DNA of 64,000 bases from Callipepla californica brunnescens (GCA_023055505.1 JALIRH010000002.1:58338733-58402732), one strand, 5' to 3'. Positions 1-14,446 are shown, counted from the first letter of the stretch. Notes: a model not told the origin generated them from the sequence alone. Numbers and translations: made by a program.

Positions 1-2540
1 TAGTACTTTTTCCAAACTGGATAAAAGCTTGATAATGGCTGTCATGGAGAGGTACAGGAGTAAGAAGACATTCATTGAGTTCACTGTGATTTATAATCAA
101 TATTAACTACATAATATACTGAGAAGCACAATACTCAGAGAAAAAGCATGGTTGGGACTGTTCTTTTATCCTATGAAGGTCACAATAAGATGGGCGCAAT
201 GAAAAAAAAAAAAGATGGAAAATAGTTTAAACTACAATGAGAAAAAAAAAAACAACACATATGTTATGATGAAGAATTCCCTCCAGAGTTCTTGCAAAAG
301 GACTGACCTCTGCTGTAAATTTGCTTGAGAACTAGAATGGAAAGTTTAAATGAGATCTTTAGTGATTTCTGGCCTCACTGAAAGCTGAAAAAATGACAAT
401 TACTCAATTTAAGAGGCTCTCTGTCTCAGAAAGGTAGGAAAAGGGCAACTTGATGGCTAAACAGACTAATGCTTGACTGAAGACCCTGCAGCTCCCAAGA
501 ACTGGTGTTCTAAACACTGTTAAGCATGTCAACACATTTGTTTCTTTTGTCAAGTAATGGAAGGCTTTGTGAATTGATCTTGATTTCAGTTGAAGAGGGA
601 AAGAGAAAGAAATGTGATAAAATTCCCTGAGGAACTTCCAGGTAGATGTATGTAAGTAATTTCAGCAAGTAAAATTCCCACAGAAGCTCTAATGTGCCAT
701 AATATTTCCCCTAGTTTTTGCTGTCCTCTTTTGATGATCCCCAATAGAGTCTCTTTTGGGTGAGTTTTGAAATACTCTAAGCCAAGTAAAGGCCAGTACT
801 ATTAACTTCGTCTCACATTTTTCTGCAGGGCATGGAAGTAAACAATACTACAGATTACCTTTTTCGTTACTGCCTTTGCTATTTATTGTTGTACTACTAT
901 GTGAAGAGTTGTTTGCTGTGAAGTGTTGTCTCTCTTAGTTGAATACTTCCTTTGTCATTCACTATGAAGTGTTCAATGGAAATCAGAAAAACACAACATT
1001 GTCCTAGTCATTTATGAAATTAGCACTAAAAAGGGTGAAAGTATTCTTGTGTGAAGTATAAATTCAAAAACAATACCTATTTATTTCTAATTTCCAGGTG
1101 ATGACTTCAGGCAAGGTGGAAGTTTCATGAATTCCAGTCTCACAGAGTTAAGGCTGCTAGTACAAGCTCTCCCTGCTTTTTTTTAAACAACAGGCCTCCT
1201 CACCAGATTTTTCCTTGCTTCAAAATAGGTTAGTTAACAATAAAAAGGGGTGTTCCTGTCTCCTGCCCTCTAATCCTCTAATTTTAAAAAAGCATTAGCA
1301 GAATTGTCTTTTCCAGTCACTCCCAAAACAGCAATGTAGTTTCCATTACAATCTGAAGTGAAGCTAGTCTGAAAACACACAGAAACATGAATGATCACAG
1401 TTTGAATAACAGAAGTAACTTCTAAAACCCAGTTTCAAATGCTTAAAGTAAAATACCAGAAATACTATGCAGTACTCTTTCTCTGCTAGCATTTAATTTT
1501 AAAGATAACCTCTGGAAGCATGTTCCCCAAGGCTCACCAAATGATTATCTCCTTGAGTGTTCACAGTATTACTGAATGATAATTAAGAAGAAATAACTAT
1601 CAATATTAACTAGGATTTATAAGGAACCCAATCCAATTTTTGCTTTGAATACAGTTTGCACATACCTTGGAGGCAAATTCCCATAAGCGCCTAATCATAA
1701 GAGGAATAGAAAATTATATAATCATGTCAATTAGAAAGAGGGTTGCAAACTTCTAGGCACCTGGACAGTGAAACATAGTGTAACAGATGCTTATCTTTAA
1801 TTCTAACTGCTTACATTTCCTCATGAAGCCTAACTCTAAAAATTGCTTATCTTAGCTTCATCTGGGATGGAATTGTTTTCTTTAGAGTGCCTGGTATGAT
1901 GCTACCCTTTGGTTCTAGAACTAGAACAACCTTGATAACTAACTGATGTCCATAGTTGCTGCTAAGCAGTGTTGTACAGAGCCAAGGCCATTCTCAGTGA
2001 AAGGACCATGGATCTGGGAGGGAACAATGGACTTAAACTGGCCAAAGGGATATTCCATACCATTTGACATCACATGAAAGGGGTTTTGAAGGAAGTGGGA
2101 GTTCATCTCACTCTATTCCACTGCTTGGGGGGCCAGCTGGGCATTGGGCAATCAGTAGTGAGCAATTGCTTGTGCATCACTTGTTATATACATTCTTATA
2201 TATATCTATATGCACATATAGATATATTCTTCTATATACATGCATAGTCATGTCTGTTTTCCTTTTCTTTATCATAATAAATAATTTTATCTCAACCCAC
2301 ATGTTCTACTTATTTTTCTCTCTCCCATCCCGTTGGGATGAGGGAGATTGAGCATATAACTGTGTGGTGCCTGGCAGGTTAAATCACAAAATACTTCTTG
2401 GTTTTACGCTGCATCTTTCATTCATTCTTGTCTCTCCAAATTCACTTAAGTTACATTATTCACCTGCACCTCATATTCAAATGCAGTTACTCAGAAAAGG
2501 AGAGTAAATACAGCAAATGGTCTTTGACAGATGTGAAGTA
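1..2540. other. Single-copy non-coding DNA, no gene seen
   Basis: AT-rich sequence with short A runs near 202 and 241. I see no coding frame with convincing composition and no recognisable transposon. The only open frame of note (2064-2351, plus) translates an AT microsatellite-like stretch into an aromatic-rich peptide and is not credible as a gene. One perfect inverted repeat at 2200-2227 is listed separately. Confidence 0.6.
2200..2227. repeat. AT-rich perfect inverted repeat
   Basis: Two 13-nt arms (2200-2212 and 2215-2227) are exact reverse complements separated by only the two bases CA. The arms are not a pure TA run: each has an internal C or G that matches its partner. The stretch could extrude a small cruciform or be a remnant of AT microsatellite slippage. 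No function is implied. Confidence 0.7.
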
Positions 2541-4650
2541 ATTCTCATTCAGCATTGATTTATTAAAAAGGTTTTGCAAATTAAAAACTGTTGCATTTTG
2601 AAAACAAGTCTTATTTCCATTGTGGTGCTTTCATATTTGGATATTAAAATACTGATCCATTTCTTTCTTGCATTTTTAATTTGCTTTTTAACAATGCATT
2701 TCATACATTAAAATTAAACCATAAAATGAATGAACAATTGCAAAAAAAAAAAAAATCCATAGAAATTAACAAAATATACTAAAACTCTGGAAAATTATTC
2801 TTTCACAGTTTTGTAGCAACTCATACTCATTTAATTTGAATGCCACTCTAGAGCATCCAAAATAGGGTTATGGGAGCCATCAAACATCAAAAGCATGCCA
2901 GTTATTCAAGTGTCCCATTTTCTGTTCGAACAGATTCAAGAAAAAAAAAGCAGTCAAATTAAATGCAGTGGACGCATATACAAGATGTTTTCTTCTCTGT
3001 GTTACAAAAGATTTAACAACAACTCAAGCATTTTATCTTTCAGTTTCATTCAAGTAAAATCAATAACAGAATATTTTCCATGTGTTTAGTCACTTTCCAC
3101 TTCATTTTTTATATTATATTTACATATCTTAAATTCTTAGAAAGTTTGTTTTCAAAGTTTGCTTAAAACCATCCTTGCAGCTGAGTATCAAAGGAAACAG
3201 ATTTGAGCTTGAACACTACTTCAATTTCCATCTGTTCTATGACACTGCAACTATTTCAGAATGCGTTTGGCATAGAACATTGGAAACATTATTCAGCAAC
3301 ACCCTATATGCAACAAAAATATGTTCGTAATCCAACAGTAAACAACCACATAGCATCTGTCTGTGTTCCCGTACGATACATAGCTTATTTCTCAGAAAGT
3401 AAGGTATTCAACATTTGATCAAACTGAACTAGCAATCTCAGTATTTCAAAGATACTGATTTTACCAAAACAAACATCCTCTTTTTGTAATGACTTGTTAA
3501 AATCCAAAATTTTACACATACAGCAATAATGAGATAGACTGTACTGTTTTCATTAGAATGTACAGGGCAAGATCAGCAGGTGCAAAGATAACGTTCGTAA
3601 GATCCATTTCTCAAAGTTAAATCCCCACACAACACTGTCCACTTAAAAATCATATAGTGTCGCTTTCATGCCATTAGAAGCTCAAAAAAATAAAAAGTTT
3701 TTCAAACTGCTTTCCTAAGCAGTGTTTTTAAAGGAAAATTTGTCTCCAACATGCGTGCCTTACTAGAGTATTCATATAAGACCAGATCCTTTAACTAAAT
3801 TCTAAAAAGGTGTCCTACTTCCCCTCAGAATTTTATGTTTACTTCTTAGTGTTATATATCATACCTTGTGACCCAAATCTGAAAGATTAGGTTCTCTTAG
3901 GAAAAAGGAATCCTAAAGTTTTGATAAGAAAGACACAGACAGAACAAAGCTCCTGCTGCAAAGATGTTAACCTCTTGGCAGGGCTTAATATAATTCTTCT
4001 TAGACTTCAGGTTGATAGCAAGACGTTGTTTTATGCCCTACAACATTGTCTGTTAGCAGAGGTCATGTGTCATGCAGATATACTCCCTTGCATTGAGTGG
4101 CTTTTTAATTGTCTGTCAGTTCTGTCTGGGGTCCCACCCGTGTATGCTCCAAATGCAAATACAAAAAGCATGAAAGGTGGAGCAGAGCCCATACTTTCAT
4201 CTGTGTATCATTTTTCAGACTAACTGAAGCTAGTCTGTCATTATATTACAGCCCATGCATTAGACACTCTTGTTTCACAGTAGCACAAATCATAGTGGGA
4301 ATAGGGGCCAATCTGTCAAGCAAGGCTTCCAGGCAAATTCTTGTTCAGCACAATGGGAAATAGTACAAAATTCCTTTCTTCAGCCTCTCAGTAATAAAGG
4401 TTGCAGGACCTCTACCAATACTGACAGTTAGGCTGAATATGATGCCCCGATGACTCATACTGTGGTGCCTGTCACTGTCTCAAGGACAACCTCTAAAAAT
4501 TTTTTGTTTAATTTTGTAAAGGGCTTTGCCCTTCAGCATTTTGCGATGTCATGCGTATAAACTGCTTTTCCATCCGTTCCATCTTTAAAAACATCGAATT
4601 GACTCTTACCTTTTTTTATGCTTCCTCAGTAAGATATGGCAAGAGGTGAT
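2540..4650. other. CpG-retaining unique block, possible conserved non-coding or UTR sequence
   Basis: This stretch is AT-rich like its surroundings but keeps scattered CpG dinucleotides (around 3256, 3324, 3370, 3592-3597, 3661, 3751 and four between 4543 and 4595), where most neighbouring DNA has few. On the minus strand two short frames end within it (stops at 4533-4535 and 4508-4510), and an AATAAA reads on the minus strand at 2559-2564. A terminal exon with a long 3' UTR on the minus strand is conceivable, but no good splice acceptor or recognised peptide supports it. A conserved non-coding element fits equally well. Confidence 0.25.
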
Positions 4651-7600
4651 TTTTGCACAGCTAAATCAATCCATTCAGCATGCAAAAAGAAAAAAAAAAG
4701 CAGTCTACATTTGTTTCATTTCTTACTCATGGACCTGTCTCTTCACAGTCTCCTCTAAAGAGGCTGCAAGAGTGGGTGTCTGGGGAAATATTCTGGAGCA
4801 ACACTATCATGGTAGTCTGTGCCACCACTGCCTAGTACAGGAGACACTGTTTGTAAACATTCGCACTGAAGTTGAACCTGGGTGTTTCAGAACTCAGTCC
4901 CATGCAGGCAGCATGTGATTGCATCTGTAACCACGAAATGTTACTTCACCTCCTATAGGCAATTCTAAGCGTTATTGAATAAGAAATTAGCACTTCACTT
5001 GAAAATCTTGAGTTTGAGAATGTTTTCTGATGACATATGTTGAAATTAAAAGAAAATAAAACTCAGGAAGTTGTAACTTATGACCTTTGTCTGCCCTTTC
5101 AAAAAGTGATAAAGTGAGTGTGTGTGTTTAGATTCCTCCTAATAGTACACAGATCTCTGCCATGTGAACAACTGAATGATTTTTGTGGGTATAAATTGCT
5201 AACATATGTGTTCACATACTCCACTATGTCTAATGAACAGTATTGTGTGATAAATATAAACACTTTTATAGCTACTGATGTGTAAATTTATATATATACT
5301 CAGTATTAGACTGCATGATAATGAACAGTTGACTTGACAAATTGTTTGGAACAGGCATTCCCAAAACCATTGTCTAATGAATTTCTGTGGGTTGAGCCAC
5401 ATGTCTTCTTTTTACTCATTGCTAATAACTTATGTCTTTGGACTATGAATTCTGTACTTGGTTCATATCACTAAGAGGAGTCTCTCTGTTCAACTAAAAT
5501 GGAAACAGAAGGCCCAAGTTCTGCAGCCTTTTTTTCTGCCAAATACCACAGTTATTTTAAAGGCATTTGCCAAACCACTTATGAAAATTTCCATACAGGA
5601 AAAAAAAAAAGATCCAGTATAATGGTAAATCACAAGGCAAATATTCTTCATTTGACAACTTTGGTCTTCTTGTGGTCTGTAAGAGAGCAGTGAATGGCTG
5701 AAAGTAGGCGTGATGGTTTGGCTTTTCATTGTTCAAATCAGCTCACTAGCAGTCAAAAAAATTTCAGGAAGCTGAGACTTATACATGTACAAATTATTTT
5801 CAAATTCATGGAAAACTATCAATTAAAGAACTTTACCATGGCTTCTCTGGATCTAGCTATCTACACATCCATTAAAGCATCATCATTAATGGTCACTTCT
5901 TGGCGATAGTTCATGTAAATCAATTTACCTACTAGTTGGTAAATGAATTCATTCAAATAACAATAACTTTAAAGAGGGGAGGTAGTTTATCAGTATTATG
6001 AAGAGAAATTACATACCAGACTAAATGAAATATCAGTGCCTTTAGTTTCCACAAACAGTAATGCTTACTTTTTAGCTCACCAGCGAACTCAGTCACTGAA
6101 TGACATATTTAGAGCATATCAAAAATCTTCTTGAGCATAGCACTGTTTCTAAAGAATAGATTTCCAGCATTCAGTTACATATTTAGTTTCAGATGGTAGC
6201 ATTTTGATATAAACTGAAGATGGCCATAATTTTCCTTAGAAAAAGCAAGCTTGCCATCAAACATCCACCTAGCAAATTCCTCATTGGAAAGCTCCCTTAT
6301 CAAGATTGTATGCAAGAGACAGAGCTGTTTTGAAAGTCGATGGTTTTAAAAAAGTTCTATTTTCCGTGTGTGTTTTTAGATGCAACCTTCAAACTGTCAG
6401 AGTTTTGTTACTGTTGATAAAACTGGCCAGGGATTGATGCCCAGAGGGGGGTCTCAGTTGAAATTATGAGTCAAAGCTTGAATTTAATTCTCTTGGTAGA
6501 ACAAGCAAAGATAGCAGTGAATGCAACACTTGCCATCTTACTAATGGCTTGTTTCTAAATACCATCACTTTCTAATTTAAAGGATGAATACTCTGTTTTT
6601 CAGCAAAACTATATCTCTATTAGTTTGTTTTCAAATACAGAACGCATAACGCCTAAATATTCTAAAATTCCATACTATATTCTGAGCAGAAATTATTTCA
6701 AAAGTAACTGTTATTTCATTTTGAATGGTTATTAAAAATACATTAATATTTATGACAAAATATATGTGAAAAGGGTCTGTTATATTTACATTTCAAACTG
6801 ACCACAACAGAAAAAATCCTTGACAATTAGTCCTCAAAATTGCTAGAGGTGTACAAGACACACCCTAAAAAGGTGAGAATAAATAAACAATGCCTTGGCA
6901 TTGTTGAAATTGAACTTGAAAAATGTATGTAGAAAAATACTGTGTTTCTAGGAAGTGTGTGTCTGCACATACAGTGTATAGAGCAAAAAAGTAGTCTTCT
7001 TTATTTCAAAATATAACGCATTCAAAGTATAGCATGTACTAGCTCAAACTGAAATTTTTCCCCACTATCTATGTCTCTTGGAACCAAAACCAAATGAAAT
7101 GTTTTAGATTAAACATGGCAGTTCATTGTGGTGTTTTCATAAGACTGTAAAAATACTGTGGTATCTCTTCTGAGGTCATGTCACAGGTTCAAACACTATG
7201 GCCTGTACAACTTGACGAGAGCTTCCTTGTCTAAGGTTATTTATCTTCCACAACACAAATAAGCACAAATACTGAGTGAAGAACTTCTAAAGCTGTACTT
7301 TTTAAATTCTATATTTTCCAGCATTTTCAACTTCAAGTTAAAGTACAGAATTCCAGCCCAGCTTATACACTACCATCTTATAGTTTTGCAATTCCCCCCA
7401 CACACAGAGGTAGGCAGAGCACTGCCTTTCTTCAGTTGTCTTTGAGATGAGATGTGAAACTACTGAGGGAAAAGGAAAGGAAAAAAGATTCTTTTGGCAT
7501 CATACTAGCAAAGTCTTGTTTGGTGTACACAAGAAAAGATGTACAGTATCCCGATCTGTTCTGGGAGATCAAAAGCTGGCAATCTTAAACATATACAAGA

Positions 7601-10600
7601 GGAATTTTTTGCCCAAAGTAAAATCCATCCCCAGCATTTCCCTGTGTTAGTGTGACTTCAGCCAAAGAAAAGTTTTCATGACTAGCATAACACTCAGTGA
7701 CACTACTCCTATAGATCAGGCTTCTGTTGCTTTTGGTACTGTATAAACATACATAGAAATTGCTACACATAAATAATTTATACATAAAATAGAAATGCCT
7801 AGAGAACAGAAGGGCCTATGTAGGACAGAGTTCATGCAAAATAGTTTCTGTTTTTTAAAGTTATGAAAAAGCTGATGTTTGGGGGCAATGGCTCTACTCA
7901 TTCAAACGCTAGGAAAAGCCAAAAATGTCCATGTAAGGAGCTAGTAATAACAAGGGGATATTAAAGCAACTATTTAACTTGTTTTCTACCTAACCCAACA
8001 GTGTCACCTCAGTCTTACTAGTCAGTCAGCTCACTCGGTAGAATAATTTACCCTTGGCATTTATGTGAGAGTATGTCTTTGAGGACTGAAAGCGAAGAGG
8101 GAACACCAAGGGCTAATACAGACCAGTTCAGTGTATGCACTCTTAGATCATCATGAAGCTCCAAAGGCCAAGGGTATGAGTGGATGGAGGCCCCAGATGT
8201 TGCTAGTCAGGCTCATTAACGCCTTCTGGTGCACTCAGGGACTTAATAAGGCTACTTAACATTCTTCACACTGGTAACTAACAGAATACTTCCCTCCAAA
8301 AAGTCACACGTAGGATATAAGATGGCAAAAATCTAGCCAGCATTAACTTCACAGTGATTGATTTAATTCATAATACACATATATTTAAGATGCTAATCAA
8401 AACCACTGGATAGGATTTTTTCCATCATATGTGAAAATTTGTATACATTTGATTTTTTTTCATTCACACTAATTGTATGTAATTTTCAAGAGCTAGAAAT
8501 TTTATCAAAATCTCATAACTGAATTTCTAAGTATAAAAGCAAAAATGAAAATAAATAGAAATGTAAAAGCCTGGTACCCATTACTGTAGGATTTAATGTC
8601 ACAGTTTCACTGGAAGAGAGCTTATGCATTCAGCCAAAGATAACTGGGTGGAAATGATTTTAAAAATGTAAACAGAAAATACTTGGTTTGTGGTTTAGTT
8701 TTTGCTCATTTGGTCATGACTTTTATTTATCTGTGTTTCTCTACAAGGGTTTAGAAAGATATAGAAATATGAAATAGAACACTCTTGGTTTTTAATCTTT
8801 TCTAGTTCCTTCTCCCACACTTCCTACACAGGAACAAGTTCTGTCATTAGGGTAGGACTGAATATTTATCATCATTATGTTGTGACACTCCATTATTATA
8901 GAAAAATATTTATTAATTTTAATAGAGGTTTAAAGCACAGAAAAAGATTTTTCATATACTGAAAAATATTTTGAGTTTAAAATAGTTCTACAAAGCCATA
9001 TGTAGGCGATTAAAAGCAAAGTTTTAAGACTTACTAAAATCATAAGGAAGAATTATTTTATCAGAAACAAAATCTTAATTTGTATGAACTCTTGCTGTTT
9101 CAGCTACCTCCCACAACTACATTTAAAATTAAGGAATTTGTTTCTTCTGTAGAATATGAATAGAATATATAATAGAATATATTTTTAATTTGTACAATAT
9201 TCCTATGCTATAGCTGTCTTCAAAATGGGACATGCATTCTTTCACTTACCTAACTTAAATTTGTTTGAATGACCATAAGCAACTGTAAATGAATTCTATA
9301 ATAGACTTTTGAATGACTACAAATCACGAAGTAAATTTTGTGCTTGATAGTCATGCAGATGGCTGGAATAGAAAAGAAGAGAAAGACTGTATTAAAATAT
9401 GAAGGGAAATATGCAATGCCCCTACTGTCTGATAGCTAGCTCTTTATTTTAATTTATTTAATGTTTCTGTAGTGTATTGCCTAATTACACTTGACACCAT
9501 AAATTATCATGAACTAAGAACCCTGGGCATACAATAAAAAGAAGAAAAAAAAAACATCAAAATTTGTAAGAAAATGTTTACGTTATTGGCTACTTGTCAG
9601 AGGCCTCACTGGAACTTAATTTGATATAAGTGAAGGTAGGATATGCAACAGACCAAGGTCTTTCCTCAGATTTCAGTGGTATTCTCAAAGTACGGAGACA
9701 TTTTAGCCACCGGTTCTACAAAGCTCAGAAGCATACTTCATCCATCACTCTAAGATTTTGTAGAATTGGTTCTATGTTCACACTTAAGAAAATAACTCAT
9801 AGGGCAATACAAACTTTAAAGTAAAATACTTCACAGTGTAATATTAACAGGATGATGGAAATTACTGAGGCAGTCAGACAATTCAGCTTTCACTACAACA
9901 CTTAGCAAGCTTGTTTACTCAAAGTGCAAATGGGCTGTCTTGGTCATGGATGAGTGATGGAATCTAAAATGACTTTCGTTTATAGCATAAGTGGAATGCT
10001 TTTCTTATAAGTATCTAAAGGCATCTGAAGAGCAGAACTCTAATACATTTGTTTGATAACTATTGTTTATAATACTCTTACCGTATTGCTATTAGAATTA
10101 AATAAATACACTTATAAACATGAATTAGTTTTTATCATATTAGACACCTTAGCCAACTGCTTAGTGGAAGTGCTGGAGGCTCTAAAGTAAAGGAGTAAGA
10201 GATCATTTCCTCACAGAAGTTTTTATTTACCATTTCAGTAACATCAATTAACATGTTGGGCCACTTAATATATTATATTCATAAATCTGTTCCTATTTTT
10301 AGAAACACGTCATCAGAATCTTCAAGATCAGCTCTAAGTTTTTTATATCTTTTTTATATATAAAATTAGATAACTTAATATAATACCCATAAATTGAAAG
10401 CCTGCAAATTTTGACGAGTTATCATGTTAAGTAGAAAGGACCTTTTTATGAAGAGCACAACATGAGACATGAAGCACAATAAAGAATGAAATTTAACCGA
10501 AACCTAAATGAACAAAGACACCTTTTCCCATCTTTGTCGGAATGGTCTTTAATAAATTTTTGTCCTTCAGTAATATCATGATTCCTAGTTTGAAAAATAT

Positions 10601-12305
10601 ACTCTATTAAAGCTTAGGAAAGGTTTACCTTCCAAAAGTAGCTTTACTAGTAGACTGATCTGGAAACTATTCTGAAGTCCTTAAGTGACATAGAGTTTAG
10701 TATGCTCATGAAGCCATCTGTGGAAGTACCATCACATTTTGGCTTTAATCATCTTACTATAAACATTCTTGTTACACTATTCAAATGCTACTAACCATTG
10801 TGTTTGTTATCCCATTGTGATAAGGGCATTATTTTTGTACATATAATCATTCTTTTGTTTGCTTTAGGATTTTGAGGTTCCTATTTAAGTAGAAGTATTT
10901 ATGAAGGTTACAGTTTAAAGCACTGTACTTCTGTTTCTTCAAACAATGGTAATCAGTATATAGATTTAGCTCTTTAAAATGAATACAACATTTTTCATGT
11001 GCAAATATTCTGCCATGTTTTAACCTTGGCAACAGATACAGCATAATAACAAAGCTCGTGTATAAACTTTGAGATTTAAGACAACAAATATTTACTGTAG
11101 TTGCTTCAAATCTTTTTGTACAGGGCTGACAATTACAATTTCACTTTGATGTTTTCCTAATAGGATTTGAAACTTCATGCTTAAAGAGTTACTCTGAAAT
11201 GGAAAGACTGGTTTGTGTAAGCTTATTGCAGGCAGTACAGACTGTTGAGGAACTACTGTCGTTAGGAATGTTCAGATTTCCTTGTATTCTGTAATTTCAA
11301 ACTCCACCTTTAGTAACTTGAGTTCCAGTCTAGAAAAGATCTCAAGTATGTGCTTAGCTTTAGTTATACTTGTAGTGCTTTCAAGGAATAACCCTCAGGA
11401 TTGAAGTTAAATGTGCTTAAGATGTTTTGCTGGATCAGGGCCAATCTATCAATCATGCAGCTCCAGGGCTAGTGTCACTGAAACTTGAGGAATTTTCTTC
11501 CTATTTCTGTTTCTAGGTGATTCTTTTGTAAACATTACTGTGCAAATATTGTAAGCACAGAAGGGAAAATATTTCCGTCCACAGTGGTCATTCTCTATGT
11601 TCACACAAGAATAACCCACTACTTAATAGGACTTCTACATGTGCATGTATATTGGAAAAGTTGTAGTAACATGATTTCAATTTACTAGTTTACTTCATTA
11701 ATCAGTTTGGTCTTTACATCATAGATACTTTACAGTTAGAACTCCTGCATTCTTCATATGTTGTTCTACTATGTCTGGACAGTCATGACCAGAAAACCTG
11801 TCTTTTGTTCCCAGCGTAAATTAGTTGTTACCTGCAAGTTTTCAGTTACTTAAACAATGAACAAAATATTCAAAATAAATGTTGACTTTCAAATAAATTG
11901 TTAAATTAATATCCCTAATAATGTTTAGAGGTGCTCAAGTTCTTTCTGTATCACAATGGGAAAAGCAGAACTGTACCAGGATAGAACTCCATTGGAAATG
12001 TAACTAAAAAAAAAACAAAAAAAACCCACAGATTATTTATAACAAAATGTAACTTTTTCCTTTTTCAAAATATTTGAACAAGTTAACAGTCCTTTCCAAA
12101 AAGTGTATTCTACTTGATTAGTCAGCAAGCAAAAGTTCTTCACTCATTTATTCTGTATAACAGGTTAACAAACAGTTCACCATACACTGAAACATGATTA
12201 TCACACAATGATTCATTAACATTTGGCAGGAGAACGAACTAAAATGTCTTCTCTAGAGCTACCCTATGAGACAAACGTAGATTAGTTTTACCGAGAAGTC
12301 ATTTC
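4650..12305. other. Single-copy non-coding DNA, no gene seen
   Basis: About 7.6 kb of AT-rich sequence without a recognisable transposon, RNA gene or credible coding frame. The open frames are all under about 80 codons and overlap on both strands, as expected by chance. Small simple-sequence features include an imperfect ATAGAATAT-type repetition near 9151-9182 and A runs near 4690, 5600 and 12006. Confidence 0.6.
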
Positions 12306-12530
12306 TTAGAACCACAGAGTGGCATGTGTTGGAAAGGACCCCAAGGACCAGCAAGTTCCACCCCCCTGAGGCAGGCAGGGCCACCAGATCTGGTAGTAGA
12401 CCAAGTTACCCAAAGCCCCATCCAACCCGGCCTTGAGCACCTCCAGGGACAGGGCATCCACAACCTCTCTGGGCAGACTGTTCCAGTACCTCACTACTCT
12501 CCGTAAAGAACTTCCCCCTGACATCCATTC
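12306..12530 (-). mobile_element. CR1 LINE fragment, 3' end, truncated
   Basis: The plus strand reads as the reverse complement of a CR1 3' region. It has the degenerate tail side at about 12308, a block resembling 'ggaaaggaccccaaggacc', then the conserved run on short-chain 'caaagccccatccaacc' and 'ggcatccacaacctctctgg'. The minus strand still encodes a piece of the CR1 ORF2 C-terminus: RYWNSLPREVVDA, then LDGALGNL. The copy is about 225 bp and lacks the rest of the 5' part, the usual CR1 outcome of incomplete reverse transcription. The tail octamers are mutated, so it is not recent. The open frames on both strands here are transposon remnants, not genes. Confidence 0.9.
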
Positions 12531-12867
12531 TTCCTGTGGGAATGGATAGCATAGCATGTGTGTGCTAAATGAAAAGTTTATTCCTTTTTCCATTTGTAGA
12601 AAAAGAACATATACACATTTAACTACAGATAGCTTGTCTAAATTAGTTCACCCAGAAAAGTGCTGAGTTCCTGTGGTCCTTGCTTAAGTTAGGTCAATGA
12701 GAATTACAGTCTCCCTGGATTGAGCCCAGAGTGTAAGGAGGACTAACAACACTTTTTTCCAGGAGAAAGATGAAACTGTTTCTCAACTGCTCTGAATGTT
12801 TGAAAAATTTACAGTAATGACACATGCCAGGCCTAAAAATCTATTCAAGTATCAGTAAATTCAGGAC

Positions 12868-12883
12868 TTTTTTTTTTTTTTTT
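12868..12883. repeat. Poly(T) run, 16 bases
   Basis: Uninterrupted T run. No retrotransposed sequence is recognisable next to it, so it is listed as a plain homopolymer. Confidence 0.85.
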
Positions 12884-14442
12884 GTGCTTTAAGAGTATCA
12901 TGATATCAATTTCTTTTGGCAAGAAATACCTAATGGTAATCTTTTCCTACATTCCATGAGACTCATTACTCAAAGTAATCGTTTATTTTTTCATCAGAAA
13001 AATAAACTATAACGCACTCAGGACTGCAGTTCACCTAACCATAATTCTGCTTTGTTTGACTTACAAAGTGCTCTATATTTTGAAAAATTGTTCCGTAATG
13101 GATGAGAGATCTGTGAAAAGTTCTACCCCGCAACTTTAATTTTCCAGTCTATCAGAATTGCCACCGAATGAGACCACCAAGAGTTATCTTCCAAAACTGT
13201 ACCACTGACGACATAGCAATATGTATGAAAGAATACAGAGTGAAAACAACTTTAATTGCTTGGATAGTATGTAGTTTCAATGTGAAAGCAATGCTCAGTT
13301 ATAAGTCTTGTATTGAAATTATAGATCCTCCAGTGAATAACCGTAATAGTTTAATAAAACATAAATAAACGTTAATAAAAGTTTCCAAAAGGAGATACAT
13401 GATGTATCTTCTGTTATATCAACCAGATAACAGTCCAAACCCACCATGTTTGACAGTATAGATATACATTTAATTTGATTTGTGTAAAAGTTAAGTAATG
13501 AATGCTTTAAAGATAAGACAGATGTGCATGTATGGTGTATGTATATAATATACACCAAAAAAGCACTACATCACATGCACTGTTCATGAAATTAATTGAA
13601 TGCTATTTTTTCATTCAAGCGAATTTTCATTTTTGTCTTCTTAAAAGATATTGCTGTACTAATATAAATTTAATTTCCACAATCTAAGGAAATCTAAGTA
13701 ACACACATGCATACATAATACTAAGACACAGCATAGAATTAGGCATTCTGAGTCTCTCTTTTTAAATTACCTTTAATGCATTTACCTCTAAGAAAAGTAA
13801 TTGCTTCTTAGAAGAGATAAGTTAATGAGTCAAATTTGGAAAAACAACTTTATTTGGGGACAGGAGCAATACTATAGTCTGTAGCATATAATTAACAAGA
13901 GAGCAGGAGACAATTAAAACATTTTAATTCTTAATTAATACACTATTTCATCATTTTCTCTATTCCATGTGAAATATTTAACTTGAACATACACAATGTT
14001 CTGTAACGAATACTCTGATGGGTCTTTTTTTTTATCTGATTTATTTTTCTTCCTGCTCAAGCTTTTGTTTTAACATGAATTTATCCTTAGAACAGCTGTT
14101 TTTCAGTAATGTAGTAACTTCGAATGAATTTAAACCTCTAGTTACCAAATATTAATGTTCTCAAGGAAAATGAGGTTCAGGAATTGCAAAGAATAAACAG
14201 ATCTCAAAATATAATTTGTATCTCTTTGCATAATTATTATTATGCTTTGAGAGCATGAAATGGTCTTTGTCCTGTTAAGAACCAACAAAAATTTCCTTTT
14301 CCCTTTGATTCTGAACTTCCATTTTCAGTTGTCTTTGTTTGTGAATCATACCAGTCTTTTGACATTCTGGTTCTCAGATATTCTGTTACTGGTCTTAAAT
14401 AAAGATTTTTATGCCATTACTCTTCTCTGGGTATGTAAATTG

Positions 14443-14446
<4 letters not shown>

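Noticed and set aside
8030..8240. Less AT-rich patch that might be an exon
   Set aside because: Stops in all frames within short distances and no splice-site pair; no recognised peptide.
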